A DNA stretch of 64,000 nt from Streptomyces aurantiogriseus (lineage in GTDB: Bacteria; Actinomycetota; Actinomycetes; Streptomycetales; Streptomycetaceae). Shown piece by piece: positions 16,846 to 25,480 of this stretch (position 1 is the stretch's first letter; the number at the start of each line of letters is the position of its first letter). The notes below the pieces were generated by a model. The model was not told the DNA's origin. It saw only the letters and a list, made by a program, of their open reading frames with translations, and ran no database searches. The position numbers and the translations under genes were made by a program. The stretch covers positions 1 through 64,000 of the forward strand of contig NZ_BMSX01000009.1 in assembly GCF_014649375.1 (NCBI RefSeq). The letters run 5' to 3'.

Positions 16846-17765
16846 GCAGGACCGAGGAGTTCCAGGAGTTACGGCCGCTGCTGTTCTCGATCGCCTACCG
16901 GATCCTGGGCAGTGTGAGCGAGGCCGAGGACGCGGTCCAGGAGACCTGGCTGCGCTTCGAGGCCTCCCCGACCGAGCCCAGGTCGGTCAAGGCCTTCCTC
17001 TCGGCCACGGTGACCCGGCTCTCGATCGACGTGCTGCGCTCGGCCCGCGTCCGGCGGGAGGAGTACGTCGGGCCGTGGTTCCCCGAGCCGCTGCTCGCCG
17101 ACCCTTACGAGGATCCGGCGCGGTCGGCGGAGCTGGCGGACTCGGTGTCGATGGCGGCCCTGTTGCTGCTCGAGCGGCTCAGCCCGCTCGAGCGGGCGGT
17201 CTTCGTCCTGCGGGAGGTGTTCGACTTCGGCTTTCCCGAGGTCGCGTCGGCAGTCGGGCGCTCGGAGTCGGCGTGCCGCCAGCTGGCGGTGCGGGCGCGG
17301 CGCCATATGGCCGCGGGCCGGCCCCGCTTCGAAGCGGACCGCACAGAGCGGGAGGAACTCGCGTCGCGGTTCTTCGACGCCCTCCGCGAAGGCGACGTCG
17401 CCGGCCTGCAGGACCTGCTCGCCGCCGACGTGTCGATGGTCGGCGACGGCGGCGGCAAGGCCCCGCAGCTGGCCAGGGCCGTCATGGGCGCCGCGAACGT
17501 GGCCCGGCTGCTTGCCTCCGTCTTCCCCCTCATGGCCCGGGTCGACGTGACGTTCGAGCCGCACGAGGTCAACGGTCAGCCGGGCGCGATCTTCCGCGAC
17601 CGGGACGGCAAGGTGCTTCACACCCTGGCGCTCGATGTACTCGACGGGAAGATCCAGACGATCCGCTCGGTGATCAACCCCGACAAGCTCGGGCACGTGG
17701 GTCCGGTAGCGGACGCCTGGGCGATCGACCGCGAAGTAAGACAGGCACGTCGGCCCACGGAATGA
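16842..17765 (+). CDS. ECF41-type RNA polymerase sigma factor with SnoaL-like domain
   Basis: A 307-residue ECF sigma factor. Sigma region 2 (LLFSIAYRILGSVSEAEDAV) and region 4 (LSPLERAVFVLREVFDF to ARRHMA) are followed by a ~100-residue SnoaL-like C-terminal domain that replaces a separate anti-sigma factor in this group. Three ECF41 hallmarks are visible: WFPEP in the region 2-4 linker, DGGGK in the C-terminal domain and NPDKL near the end. The ATG at 16842 follows an AAGGAGG site. The gene lies downstream of doxX and of a matching promoter. In the ECF41 model the C-terminal domain both restrains and assists the core sigma; the signal is unknown. Confidence 0.93.
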   Translation: MSRTEEFQELRPLLFSIAYRILGSVSEAEDAVQETWLRFEASPTEPRSVKAFLSATVTRLSIDVLRSARVRREEYVGPWFPEPLLADPYEDPARSAELADSVSMAALLLLERLSPLERAVFVLREVFDFGFPEVASAVGRSESACRQLAVRARRHMAAGRPRFEADRTEREELASRFFDALREGDVAGLQDLLAADVSMVGDGGGKAPQLARAVMGAANVARLLASVFPLMARVDVTFEPHEVNGQPGAIFRDRDGKVLHTLALDVLDGKIQTIRSVINPDKLGHVGPVADAWAIDREVRQARRPTE

Positions 17766-17838
17766 CCGCAACAGCAGACCGCACCTCGAACTCCCTGCGA
17801 GCAGCTCGACACCTTCACCGGCAGGAGCACTTCGCCGA

Positions 17839-17862
17839 CAGCCGGGGCAGAGCCCCCGGCTG
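17839..17862. terminator. convergent terminator hairpin
   Basis: A 9-bp perfect inverted repeat (17839-17847 and 17854-17862, loop 6 nt) lies between the sigma-factor gene (+) and the FAD oxidoreductase (-). Confidence 0.65.
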
Positions 17863-17867
17863 TTCGC

Positions 17868-19256
17868 TCACGCCGCCCTCCGCATCGTCGGCAACGGGTC
17901 CGCCACGTGCATCGACCCCGCCGCCCCCAGGTCGGACAGGATCGCCGCGGCCGCCCGGTGGGCCGAGTGCAGGGCGCCCTGGACGGTGCTGGTGTCCCGG
18001 TGGTCGCCGCAGACGTAGAGGCCTGCCAGGAGTCGTACCGGGCGGCGCAGGTCGTGCGGGGCGCGCATCGCCGGGACCGCCTCGGGGGTGTGGTGGACGG
18101 CCAGTGTCTCCCAGCGGGCGGTCGAGGTGCCGTAGAGGCGGGAGAGGTGCATGCGGACGGCGGTGTCGACGCCGGGCGGGGGCGTGCCCAGGACCGTGGT
18201 CGAGATCAGTGTGCGGCCGGCCGGGGCGCGGCTGGGGTCGATGCGGCTCGTCACCGTCGTGTGGGCGACCGGGCCGCCGCGGTCGGCGTCCAGCAGCAGT
18301 GCCGCGCCGGTAGTCGGCGGGTCGTCCGTCGTGTGGTGGAGCACCGTCACCGGGTGGAAGTCGGGGACCCGCAGCCCGGGCAGCAGCTCGGCGGCGGTGC
18401 GCGCGTCGGTGGCGACGAGGACGGCGCGGCAGCGGAACTCGCCGTGCTCGGCGGTGGTCACCGAGGTCGTGGAGACCGCGGTGACCCGCACCCCGGTGTG
18501 CACGGTGCCCGGCGGCAGGGTCCGGGCGAGCAGCTCCGGCAGCACCTCCGCCCCGCCCTCCGGCAGACACAGCCGCCCGGCCGCGAAGGCGCGCAGAGCG
18601 AGGTCGGCGCAGCGGCTGGAGGTGGTCAGGTCGGGGTCGCAGAGCAGGGCGGCCAGCAGCGGCCGCAGGAAGCCGTCGATGGTGCGGGCGGGCACACCGC
18701 GGGCCGCGAGGGCCTCGGCGGCCGGCGCCTCCGGACGGCGCAGCAGCCGTTCGGCGGGCGTGGCCGCGATCCGGGTGAGCGCGGCACCGAGCCGGGCCTG
18801 GTCCACGGCGGTGCCCAGCGGGGCGCCCGCACGGACCCGGGGCGGTGCGGCCACCGCGTTCGCGCGCACTCGGGGCAGCGCCCCCGGCCGGGGGGCGCTC
18901 GCAAGGGCGCGTACGGCGTGGAGTGCGCCCCTCGCGCCCCCCGCGCCCGCTTGCGCGCCCGCGCGGTGATGGCGCCCGTCGCTGTGCAACAGCACCCCGG
19001 GCGCGAACGGGCGCAGGACGAGCGCGTCCAGCCCCGGAGTCGACGCCAGTTCTGGATACGCCGTGGACAGCAGCTGTCCGATGCGGTCGAGCCGGAAACC
19101 GTCGACCTTCTCGGTCGCCATGCGGCCACCCACGCAGGGGGCGGCCTCCAGGACCGCCGTCGTCACTCCTGCGCTGGACAGCCGATGGGCCGCGGAGAGG
19201 CCGGCGACCCCGGCTCCCACCACGACGACGTCTGCCTGGTACGCGGGCTCAAGCAC
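17868..19256 (-). CDS. FAD-dependent oxidoreductase (amine oxidase/phytoene desaturase-like)
   Basis: A 462-residue flavoprotein. The N-terminus has a Rossmann dinucleotide motif (VVVVGAGVAGLSAAHRL) followed by the GGRM motif that contacts FAD in amine oxidases, protoporphyrinogen oxidases and phytoene desaturases. A C-terminal LAGLYVCGDH segment is the second FAD-binding signature. The middle contains an Ala/Arg-rich low-complexity stretch (about residues 120-165) that looks like an insertion. The GTG at 19256 has GAGGAGGGG upstream. The substrate is not evident. A tandem array of 22-bp repeats lies in its upstream region (19388-19508). Confidence 0.85.
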   Translation of the reverse strand: MLEPAYQADVVVVGAGVAGLSAAHRLSSAGVTTAVLEAAPCVGGRMATEKVDGFRLDRIGQLLSTAYPELASTPGLDALVLRPFAPGVLLHSDGRHHRAGAQAGAGGARGALHAVRALASAPRPGALPRVRANAVAAPPRVRAGAPLGTAVDQARLGAALTRIAATPAERLLRRPEAPAAEALAARGVPARTIDGFLRPLLAALLCDPDLTTSSRCADLALRAFAAGRLCLPEGGAEVLPELLARTLPPGTVHTGVRVTAVSTTSVTTAEHGEFRCRAVLVATDARTAAELLPGLRVPDFHPVTVLHHTTDDPPTTGAALLLDADRGGPVAHTTVTSRIDPSRAPAGRTLISTTVLGTPPPGVDTAVRMHLSRLYGTSTARWETLAVHHTPEAVPAMRAPHDLRRPVRLLAGLYVCGDHRDTSTVQGALHSAHRAAAAILSDLGAAGSMHVADPLPTMRRAA

Positions 19257-19387
19257 GTGCCCCTCCTCGCCTCGAGGTTGCGCGGCCGGTGGAGACGTGA
19301 TGCCCCCAACTGGCGTCCGGGATACCCGAGTTCGGATCGAGAGTAAGGCTGTGATCGGTCGGGAACAGTCGCGCATGAACAGGGCAC

Positions 19388-19508
19388 GGTCGCACGGCGG
19401 TCGCATGCTGTCATGAAGGTGGTCGCATGCCGTCACAAAGGTGGTCGCACGCCGTCATGAAGACGGTCGCGTGCCGTCATGACGGCGGTCGCATGCGGTG
19501 ATGAACAG
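19388..19508. repeat. 22-bp tandem repeat array
   Basis: Five consecutive 22-bp units start at 19399, 19421, 19443, 19465 and 19487, preceded by an 11-bp half unit at 19388-19398. Each begins GGTCGC and contains a GCATGC-like and a TCATGA-like palindromic core (consensus GGTCGCATGCCGTCATGAAG). The period equals two turns of B-DNA. The array lies upstream of the FAD oxidoreductase gene and downstream of the SDR gene. Confidence 0.85.
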
Positions 19509-19533
19509 GCTCGGGCGCGGTGCTGACAAGGCG

Positions 19534-20427
19534 TCAGGCTGCTCGGAGCGCATCCTCGATCCCGGGGAACGCGAAGGTGAACCCCGACTCCAGCAGCCGC
19601 TTCGGTACCACCCGCGCGCTGCCCAGCACGTCCCCGGCCATCTCGCCCAGCACCGCCCGCAGCACCGGCGCCGGCACCGTGAACAGCGTCGGCCGGTGCA
19701 GCACCCGCCCCATCGCCGCGGTGATCTCACGGTTCGTCAGCGGCTCGGGGGCGGTCAGGTTGAACGGCCCCGACAGGTCGTCGCGGTCGATGAGATGCCG
19801 GATCGCCGCGACCTCGTCGTGCAGCGAGACGTACGACCAGTACTGCCGCCCGTCGCCCATCCGCCCGCCGAGGCCCGCCGTGAACAGGGGGAACAACCGC
19901 CCCCAGGCCCCACCGCCGCGCGCCACGACCAGCCCGGTCCGGGTGAACACCGTCCGTACGCCCGCCTGCTGGGCGGGAGCCGCGGCCGCCTCCCACTCCA
20001 CGCACAGCTCCGGCAGGAAACCGTGCCCGGCGGGCGCGCTCTCGTCGACGACCCGGTCGCCCGTCTCGCCGTAGATGCCGATCGCGCTGCCGTTGACGAA
20101 CACCCGCGGCCGCTCGTCGAGTTCGGCGACCGCCTGCGCGAGCGCCGCCGTCCCGTGCACCCGGCTGTCGTGGATCCGTCTCTTGTACTCCTCGGTCCAG
20201 CGCCGGTCGCCCACCCCGGCCCCCGCCAGATTGACCACGGCGCCGCACCCGGCGAGCCCGGCCGTGTCCACCCGCCCCCGCTCCGGATCCCACCGCACCT
20301 CGTCGGCGCCCCGGGGCGCCCGGCGCACCAGGCGCACCACCTGGTGTCCGTCCGCGGTCAGGGACCGCACCAGGGCACTGCCGATGAGACCGGACGAACC
20401 GGCCACCGCGATTCGTGTACGTTCCAT
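19534..20427 (-). CDS. TIGR01777 family SDR/epimerase-like protein
   Basis: A 297-residue protein with an N-terminal NAD(P)-binding motif (AVAGSSGLIGSALVRSL) and the C-terminal DUF1731 region typical of TIGR01777 (formerly 'SulA-like cell-division inhibitor', a label with little support). Segments VNGSAIGIYG, SAPAGHGFLPELC and SYVSLHDEV are family landmarks. The ATG at 20427 has only a moderate site (GGCAGGA). It is divergent from the GNAT gene across 70 bp. It is probably an extended short-chain dehydrogenase of unknown substrate. Confidence 0.88.
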   Translation of the reverse strand: MERTRIAVAGSSGLIGSALVRSLTADGHQVVRLVRRAPRGADEVRWDPERGRVDTAGLAGCGAVVNLAGAGVGDRRWTEEYKRRIHDSRVHGTAALAQAVAELDERPRVFVNGSAIGIYGETGDRVVDESAPAGHGFLPELCVEWEAAAAPAQQAGVRTVFTRTGLVVARGGGAWGRLFPLFTAGLGGRMGDGRQYWSYVSLHDEVAAIRHLIDRDDLSGPFNLTAPEPLTNREITAAMGRVLHRPTLFTVPAPVLRAVLGEMAGDVLGSARVVPKRLLESGFTFAFPGIEDALRAA

Positions 20428-20497
20428 GCGGTCATCCTGCCGCCAGGCCCGTAAAACCCCCGTCGGGACACGGCGCCCGGGACGTAGGGTGACGCCC

Positions 20498-20995
20498 ATG
20501 TCCGAGCCCCCCGCCCTCCGCATACGCACCGCCCGGCCCGCCGACGACGAGGCGCTCGCCCTGATCGACCGCCTGACGTGGTCGCATCTGCACGCGGTCA
20601 TGCCCGAGCCGCAGCCGCCCTACGACCCCTTCTTCAGCGAACGCCACGCCCCCGAGGACTGCCTCGTCGCCGAGCTGGGCGACCGCGTCGTCGGCTACGT
20701 CCGCCTCGGCTTCCCGACCTCGCTCGCCTGCAACGCGCACGTCCGGCAGATACAGGGCCTCGCCGTCGCCGACGAGGCACGTGGCCGGGGCGTCGGGCGC
20801 ACGCTGATTCGCGCGGCCCTGGAGGAGGCCCGCCGGCGCGGCGCCCGCCGTGTCACCCTGCGCGTCCTCGGCCACAACACCCCCGCCCGCAAGCTCTACG
20901 AGTCCGAGGGGTTCGTGGTGGAGGGCGTCCTGCCGGAGGAGTTCCTGCTCGGCGGGGAGTACGTGGACGACGTCTTCATGGGCCGGTCCCTGTAG
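20498..20995 (+). CDS. GNAT family N-acetyltransferase
   Basis: A 165-residue acyltransferase of the GNAT fold. The acetyl-CoA pyrophosphate loop is visible as DEARGRGVGRTLIRAAL (R/Q-x-x-G-x-G type), preceded by a beta strand QGLAVA and followed by NTPARKLYESEGF, the usual motif B. The substrate cannot be predicted. The ATG at 20498 is preceded by AGGGTGA. It converges on the MarP-like protease gene with a 25-bp gap. Confidence 0.88.
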   Translation: MSEPPALRIRTARPADDEALALIDRLTWSHLHAVMPEPQPPYDPFFSERHAPEDCLVAELGDRVVGYVRLGFPTSLACNAHVRQIQGLAVADEARGRGVGRTLIRAALEEARRRGARRVTLRVLGHNTPARKLYESEGFVVEGVLPEEFLLGGEYVDDVFMGRSL

Positions 20996-21020
20996 CCCCT
21001 CCGGCGGCTACGACCGGCGG

Positions 21021-22205
21021 CTACGAGGTGACCAGCTCGCCCGTGTCCACCGGCGCCGTGGCCGTCGCCGCGCGCTCGGCGTCGTCGGCGACCTCGGCGG
21101 CCGTCAGGACGTAGCCCGTCTCGGCGTCCGAGGTGGAGCGGGCGAAGACGACGCCGAAGACACGGCCGTCGGTCGTCAGCAGCGGGCCGCCGGAGTTGCC
21201 GGGTCGGACCGTGGAGCGGATCGAGTAGATCTCGCGGGTGACGGCCGCGTCGTTGTAGATGTTCCGGCCGGTCGCGTCCAGCCGGTTCGCGACCGTCGCC
21301 GCCTGCAGGTCCAGGCCGCCGTCCTGCGGATACCCGGCGACGACCGCCGCGTCCCCGCGCGAGGCGTCGTCGTTGAAGCGCAGCACCGGGGCGCGCAACT
21401 CGGGCACGTACAGCACGGCCACGTCCTTGGCCGGGTCGAACAGCACCACCCGCGCCTCGTACGACTGCCCCACACCCCCGACCCGCACGGTCGGCTCGTC
21501 GATGCCCGCCACCACATGGGCGTTGGTCATCACGTGCTCCGGCGCGTACACGAACCCGCTGCCCTCGCGGCCCTGGTCGCCCGCGAGGCCCTCGATCTTC
21601 ACCGTGCTCAGCTTGGCCGCGTTCGTCGCGGACGCCGTGACGCTGTCGCCGGAGGGCTTGGCGACCTCGGCCGTCGACTCGTTCTCGAACGGGTTGAAGA
21701 CCTGGGGGAAACCCGCCTCGGTCAGCGCGGACGTGGCCCGTGAGAACCACGCCGGGGTGGTGTCCGGCATCGTGTCCTGCACCGCGCCCAACAGCCTGGA
21801 GTCCCGGATCGCCGAGGTCACCGCGGGCGAGGAGGACGCGCCCAGCACGCTCGCCGCCACCCACGCCACGATCAGCACGGCCACCGCGTTCGCCACCGCA
21901 CCGCCGGCCCCGTCGGCCACCCGGAGCGGTCCCCGGTCCAGCTCCCGGCGCAGCCGCAGCGCGAGCCGCCCCGCCAGCCCGTGCCCCACCGCCGCCGGGA
22001 CGATCACCGTCAGCACCGCGGTCACCGTCGCCGACGTCGTCCCCGGAGTCACCAGGTTCATCACCCACGGCAGGATCCAGACGCCCACCGCCGCGCCGCC
22101 CACGAACCCGGCCAGCGAGACACAGCCGGCCACCAGTCCGCGCCGGTACCCGGAGCCGGCGTACGCCAGGATCACCAGTACCAGCAGGATGTCGAGCAGG
22201 TCCAC
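21021..22205 (-). CDS. MarP-like membrane serine protease (CvpA-trypsin fusion)
   Basis: A 394-residue protein. Residues 1-120 form a CvpA/colicin-V-production-like domain with four hydrophobic segments; residues ~195-370 form a trypsin-like protease with catalytic triad His230 (TNAHVV), Asp261 (AKDVAVL) and Ser338 (GNSGGPL). This architecture is that of the mycobacterial acid-resistance protease MarP, which acts outside the membrane on cell-wall enzymes. The GTG start at 22205 follows GAAAGGCGG. It lies opposite a peptidoglycan-recognition amidase gene, a plausible functional link since MarP is reported to process a peptidoglycan hydrolase, though nothing here proves it. Confidence 0.9.
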   Translation of the reverse strand: MDLLDILLVLVILAYAGSGYRRGLVAGCVSLAGFVGGAAVGVWILPWVMNLVTPGTTSATVTAVLTVIVPAAVGHGLAGRLALRLRRELDRGPLRVADGAGGAVANAVAVLIVAWVAASVLGASSSPAVTSAIRDSRLLGAVQDTMPDTTPAWFSRATSALTEAGFPQVFNPFENESTAEVAKPSGDSVTASATNAAKLSTVKIEGLAGDQGREGSGFVYAPEHVMTNAHVVAGIDEPTVRVGGVGQSYEARVVLFDPAKDVAVLYVPELRAPVLRFNDDASRGDAAVVAGYPQDGGLDLQAATVANRLDATGRNIYNDAAVTREIYSIRSTVRPGNSGGPLLTTDGRVFGVVFARSTSDAETGYVLTAAEVADDAERAATATAPVDTGELVTS

Positions 22206-22549
22206 GCAGCCGCCTTTCTCTCGGATCCTCCAGTACGTACGGGACGGGCCCGCTGATCAGCTGTGCATCGGCCATGCGCGCCTGCCGCACGGAACCAGCC
22301 ACGCGTGCGTTCAGGGCCGGTCCGGCGGATCGCGCCGCGGACGCGGGGCCTGGCACGCCCATCCGCCGCGTGCCGTCGGCCCGCGCCCCCCGCTCGAACA
22401 ACCTCGCGCGGGAGGTGCGCCGTCACTTTCCTGCGACCTGATCCACCGGCCAGGCCCTACCCCGGAAAACGTCGCGGACCGGGACGATGGTTCCACCGGG
22501 TGGCACAGCACACATCGCGGACGGACCGGAACCGGCCGACAGTGGGACC
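22206..22549. other. divergent intergenic region without recognised features
   Basis: The 344 bp between the MarP-like protease and the amidase must hold both divergent promoters. I see no clear -10/-35 pair, convincing palindrome or small gene here. Confidence 0.5.
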
Positions 22550-23692
22550 ATGCGTCCCGTCGGACAGGTCTCCCGCCTGGTGCGGGAGGTGCGCGGCCGG
22601 CGCCCGGCACGTCTGCCGGGCCCGCTCCTGGTGGTCCTGGGATGCCTGCCCGGGATCGCCGCCGCCATCGCCCTGGCGCTGTGCGCGAGCGGCGTCGAGC
22701 ACGTCGCCACGGACGCCCTGGGCGCCCGCTCCCTCCCCCCGGCCGGCGACCGCCCCTCGGCCCCGCACACCGCCGCCCGTCCGCGCATCGTGCCCCGCTC
22801 GGCCTGGCTGGCCGGCGCCCGGCGCCCGCAGCCGCCCCCGCGCTACGACGACAAGGTCGTCGCCGTCTTCGTCCACCACACCGACTCGCCCAACGGCTAC
22901 GCCTGCGCCGACGCGCCCCGCATCATCCGCTACCTGTACGCGGGTCAGACCGGCAGCCGCGACTGGGACGACATCGGCTACAACTTCCTCGTCGACCGCT
23001 GCGGCACCATCTACGAGGGCCGCGCCGGTGGCGTCGACCGCCCCGTCACCGGCGCGCACACCCAGGGCTTCAACCACCGCACGGCCGGGATCGCCGCCCT
23101 CGGCACGTTCACCGCCGGCGTCCCGGTCCCGCGGGCGATGCTCGACGCGATCGCCGCCCTGACCGCCTGGAAACTCGGCCGGTCCGACATCGATCCGCGC
23201 GCCGAGGTCCGCCTGACCTCCAGCCACAGCCACAGCCGGTACGCCGCCGGCGCCACCGCCACCCTCCCCGCCCTCGCCGGCCACAACGACGGCTACATGA
23301 CCGACTGCCCCGGCGCGGCCCTCACCGCCCGCCTCCCGGAGATCCGGCGGACGGCGGCCCGCCTGCAGGGCCGCACGTTCACAGGAACGCCTCAGGTGGC
23401 GTTCAGACTTCTCCCATCCCCGCCTCCTACGGTCATGCACAACACAAGCCGACCGGAGGTGGGGAACATGAACAGCACCCGGACCGAAGACAAGGCCGCC
23501 GGCTGGACCAGGGCCGCCCGCAGCCCCTGGACGGTCGTCTGCGCCGTCGCCGCAGTCGTCCTGGGTCCGGCCGCGACCACCGCGTCCGCCCTGGAGCAGG
23601 CCAACAAGGCGCCGCTGCACCACGCGGTGAGGGCCGAGCAGCAGCAGGCGTACATCCCGACGGACACCACCCGCCGCCGCGCCGCGGCCTGA
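22550..23692 (+). CDS. peptidoglycan-recognition-type N-acetylmuramoyl-L-alanine amidase
   Basis: A 380-residue secreted or membrane-anchored protein: one hydrophobic segment at about residues 24-47, then an amidase_2/PGRP domain (78-270). Zinc ligands are visible as His109 or His110 (VFVHHTDS), His245 (AGHNDG) and Cys253 (DCPG), together with the Tyr-containing DIGYNFLVDRCG strand. It should cleave the bond between muramic acid and the stem peptide. The ATG at 22550 is preceded by GTGGGA. The frame runs on for about 100 residues beyond the usual domain end and includes, in frame, a small ORF with its own ribosome-binding site (23468-23692), so the true 3' end may differ. It is divergent from the MarP-like protease. 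Confidence 0.82.
   Translation: MRPVGQVSRLVREVRGRRPARLPGPLLVVLGCLPGIAAAIALALCASGVEHVATDALGARSLPPAGDRPSAPHTAARPRIVPRSAWLAGARRPQPPPRYDDKVVAVFVHHTDSPNGYACADAPRIIRYLYAGQTGSRDWDDIGYNFLVDRCGTIYEGRAGGVDRPVTGAHTQGFNHRTAGIAALGTFTAGVPVPRAMLDAIAALTAWKLGRSDIDPRAEVRLTSSHSHSRYAAGATATLPALAGHNDGYMTDCPGAALTARLPEIRRTAARLQGRTFTGTPQVAFRLLPSPPPTVMHNTSRPEVGNMNSTRTEDKAAGWTRAARSPWTVVCAVAAVVLGPAATTASALEQANKAPLHHAVRAEQQQAYIPTDTTRRRAAA
23468..23692 (+). CDS. small exported protein nested in frame at the amidase 3' end
   Basis: An internal ATG at 23468, preceded by GGAGGTGGGGAAC, begins a 74-residue frame that shares the stop codon of the amidase frame. It has a basic N-region, a hydrophobic core (TVVCAVAAVVLGPA) and an Ala-x-Ala-like site (TTASA before LEQ), which is a convincing signal peptide. 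The remainder is short, hydrophilic and Gln/Arg/Thr-rich. It may be an independent gene whose upstream neighbour has lost its stop codon, or both products may be made. Confidence 0.55.
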   Translation: MNSTRTEDKAAGWTRAARSPWTVVCAVAAVVLGPAATTASALEQANKAPLHHAVRAEQQQAYIPTDTTRRRAAA

Positions 23693-23724
23693 GCCGACCC
23701 GAGCCTGGAGCAGTCACTCGGCAG

Positions 23725-24243
23725 TCACTCCTTGAAGCGCTCCCAGAGCCGCGGATACCGCTCCGCGAGCGCCCGCTCGTTCTCGAAGTCGATCGGCGTG
23801 CCCTCGGGTTCCGCCGGCGCGGGCGCGATGCCCAGGTCCGGGGCGACGGTTCCGGTGAGCTGCTCGTAGGCCTCGTCGGCCGCGTAGCCCAGCTCCTCGC
23901 CGTCGCCGTCGATCTCCTCGTCGAACTCGTCCAGCAGATCGGCGAGCGAGTCCGGGTCGTGCACACCGCCCTCGTAGACCTCCCGGCCCTGCCCGATCAG
24001 CCAGCACCGGAAGAAGTCGAAGGCGTCGTCGCTCGCCCCGTCGAGCAGCACCCAGGCGGCGCCCCACAGATCCCAGGTGTACGCGCGGTTGTAGCGGGCC
24101 TCGAAGTGACGGGCGAAGTCCAGGACCAGCTCCGGCTCCAGCTGCAGGAGCCGGTCGAGGAGCAGGTCGGCCTGTTCCTCCGGGTCGCCCTCGGCGGCCT
24201 CACGCGTGGCGTCGACCAGCTCCCAGAACTCCGTCTCGTCCAT
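23725..24243 (-). CDS. DUF4240 domain protein
   Basis: A 172-residue acidic soluble protein. The N-terminal MDETEFWELVDATRE and the tryptophan-rich middle (WDLWGAAWVLLDGASDDAF) are typical of DUF4240, a family of unknown function common in Streptomyces; the segment RCWLIGQGREVYE is its most conserved part. The ATG at 24243 was preferred to an upstream start at 24282 because it begins at the conserved domain. The next same-strand gene upstream is the WYL regulator, which ends 118 bp away. Confidence 0.82.
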   Translation of the reverse strand: MDETEFWELVDATREAAEGDPEEQADLLLDRLLQLEPELVLDFARHFEARYNRAYTWDLWGAAWVLLDGASDDAFDFFRCWLIGQGREVYEGGVHDPDSLADLLDEFDEEIDGDGEELGYAADEAYEQLTGTVAPDLGIAPAPAEPEGTPIDFENERALAERYPRLWERFKE

Positions 24244-24360
24244 CACGCGTCCCAGCATCGTGCCTGGACGGGTGGGCCGCACCTGGAGTGCGGGGGTTTT
24301 TCCTGGCCCGTCCGGCGGTTCCCGCCCGCCCCGCGACGCCCGGCAGGCGCGCGCCCGGCC

Positions 24361-25335
24361 CTATGCCCGGTACAGCGCCGCGAGCCGCTCGGCGTCCTCG
24401 GCGAAACGGCGCCGCAGTGACGCCGGGGAGGCCACCTCGGCCTCCGGCCCCAGCGCGGTGAGCTGCGTGTGCGCCACGTCCTCGGACTCGACCCGCAGCA
24501 CGACCGTCACCCAGCCGGCCGCATCGGGCTCCCCGGCCTCCGCCAGCGCGTCCCGCGCGGCGACCGGATCCACGGCGTACGGCAGCCTCCGCAGGCCCGT
24601 CTCCGAAAGCCGTACGACGACCTCGGCCCGCAGGATCGAGCGTGCGAACCGCTCGGCCTGTTCGGTCCAGTAGCCCGGCAGATCGAAGCCCTCGTCCCGG
24701 CTGAAATGTTCCTCCAGCGGCTCCACGCCGGTGAACCGGTCGATCCGGTACGTCCGGAAGGACCCCGCTGTGGCCACGCGGGCGCAGAGGTACCAGACGC
24801 CCGCCTTGAGCACGAGCCCGTACGGCTCCAGCTCGCGCTCCGCTTCGCTCTCGCCCCGGCGGTAACGGGCCCGGACCCGCCGGTCGTCCCACACCGCCTC
24901 CGCGACCAGCGGCAGCAGCTCGGGTGCCTTCGGCTCCTGGAACCAGGCCGGCGCGTCCAGATGGAACCGCTGGGCCGCCGTGCGGGGGGCGTCGCTGAGG
25001 GAGGGCAGCAGGGCGGCGGACACCTTCAGCCGGGCCGCCGAGGCCGCGTCCTCCAGGCCCATCTCGCGCAGGGCGCCCGGTACTCCGCTCAGGAACAGGG
25101 CCTCGGCCTCACCGCGGGCCAGGCCGGTCAGCCGCGTCCGGTATCCGCCGACCAGCCGGTATCCGCCGGCCCGGCCGCGCTCGGCGTACACCGGCACGCC
25201 TGCCTCCGACAGCGCTTGCGCGTCCCGGGTGACCGTCCGCTCCGACACCTCCAGCTCCTGGGCCAGCTCGGCGGCGGTCATGGTGGGGCGGGACTGCAGG
25301 AGCAGGACCATTTTGATCAGCCGGGCAGCACGCAT
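24361..25335 (-). CDS. YafY-like WYL-domain transcriptional regulator
   Basis: A 324-residue regulator. Residues 1-60 are a DeoR-type winged helix-turn-helix (TAAELAQELEVSERTVTRDAQ), then an intermediate helical region, a WYL domain around 140-230 (YGLVLKAGVWYLCARV, with RTYRIDRF) and the WCX C-terminal extension. WYL domains bind ligands such as nucleic acids or nucleotides and control defence or DNA-damage genes in several bacteria. The ATG at 25335 is the natural start (MRAARLIKMV). No defence operon is adjacent. The target is unknown. Confidence 0.88.
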   Translation of the reverse strand: MRAARLIKMVLLLQSRPTMTAAELAQELEVSERTVTRDAQALSEAGVPVYAERGRAGGYRLVGGYRTRLTGLARGEAEALFLSGVPGALREMGLEDAASAARLKVSAALLPSLSDAPRTAAQRFHLDAPAWFQEPKAPELLPLVAEAVWDDRRVRARYRRGESEAERELEPYGLVLKAGVWYLCARVATAGSFRTYRIDRFTGVEPLEEHFSRDEGFDLPGYWTEQAERFARSILRAEVVVRLSETGLRRLPYAVDPVAARDALAEAGEPDAAGWVTVVLRVESEDVAHTQLTALGPEAEVASPASLRRRFAEDAERLAALYRA

Positions 25336-25480
25336 GGGGCCATGATGCCGGGACGGTGGGGGAGGGGGGTTTCGCCCCCGCCGCCCCTACCCGTCCCGTC
25401 CCTGGGGGCTCCGCCCCCAGACCCCCGGCCTATGCCCACCCACCACCCGACTCGGTCGGCCAAGAGGAGCCCCAAGCCAA

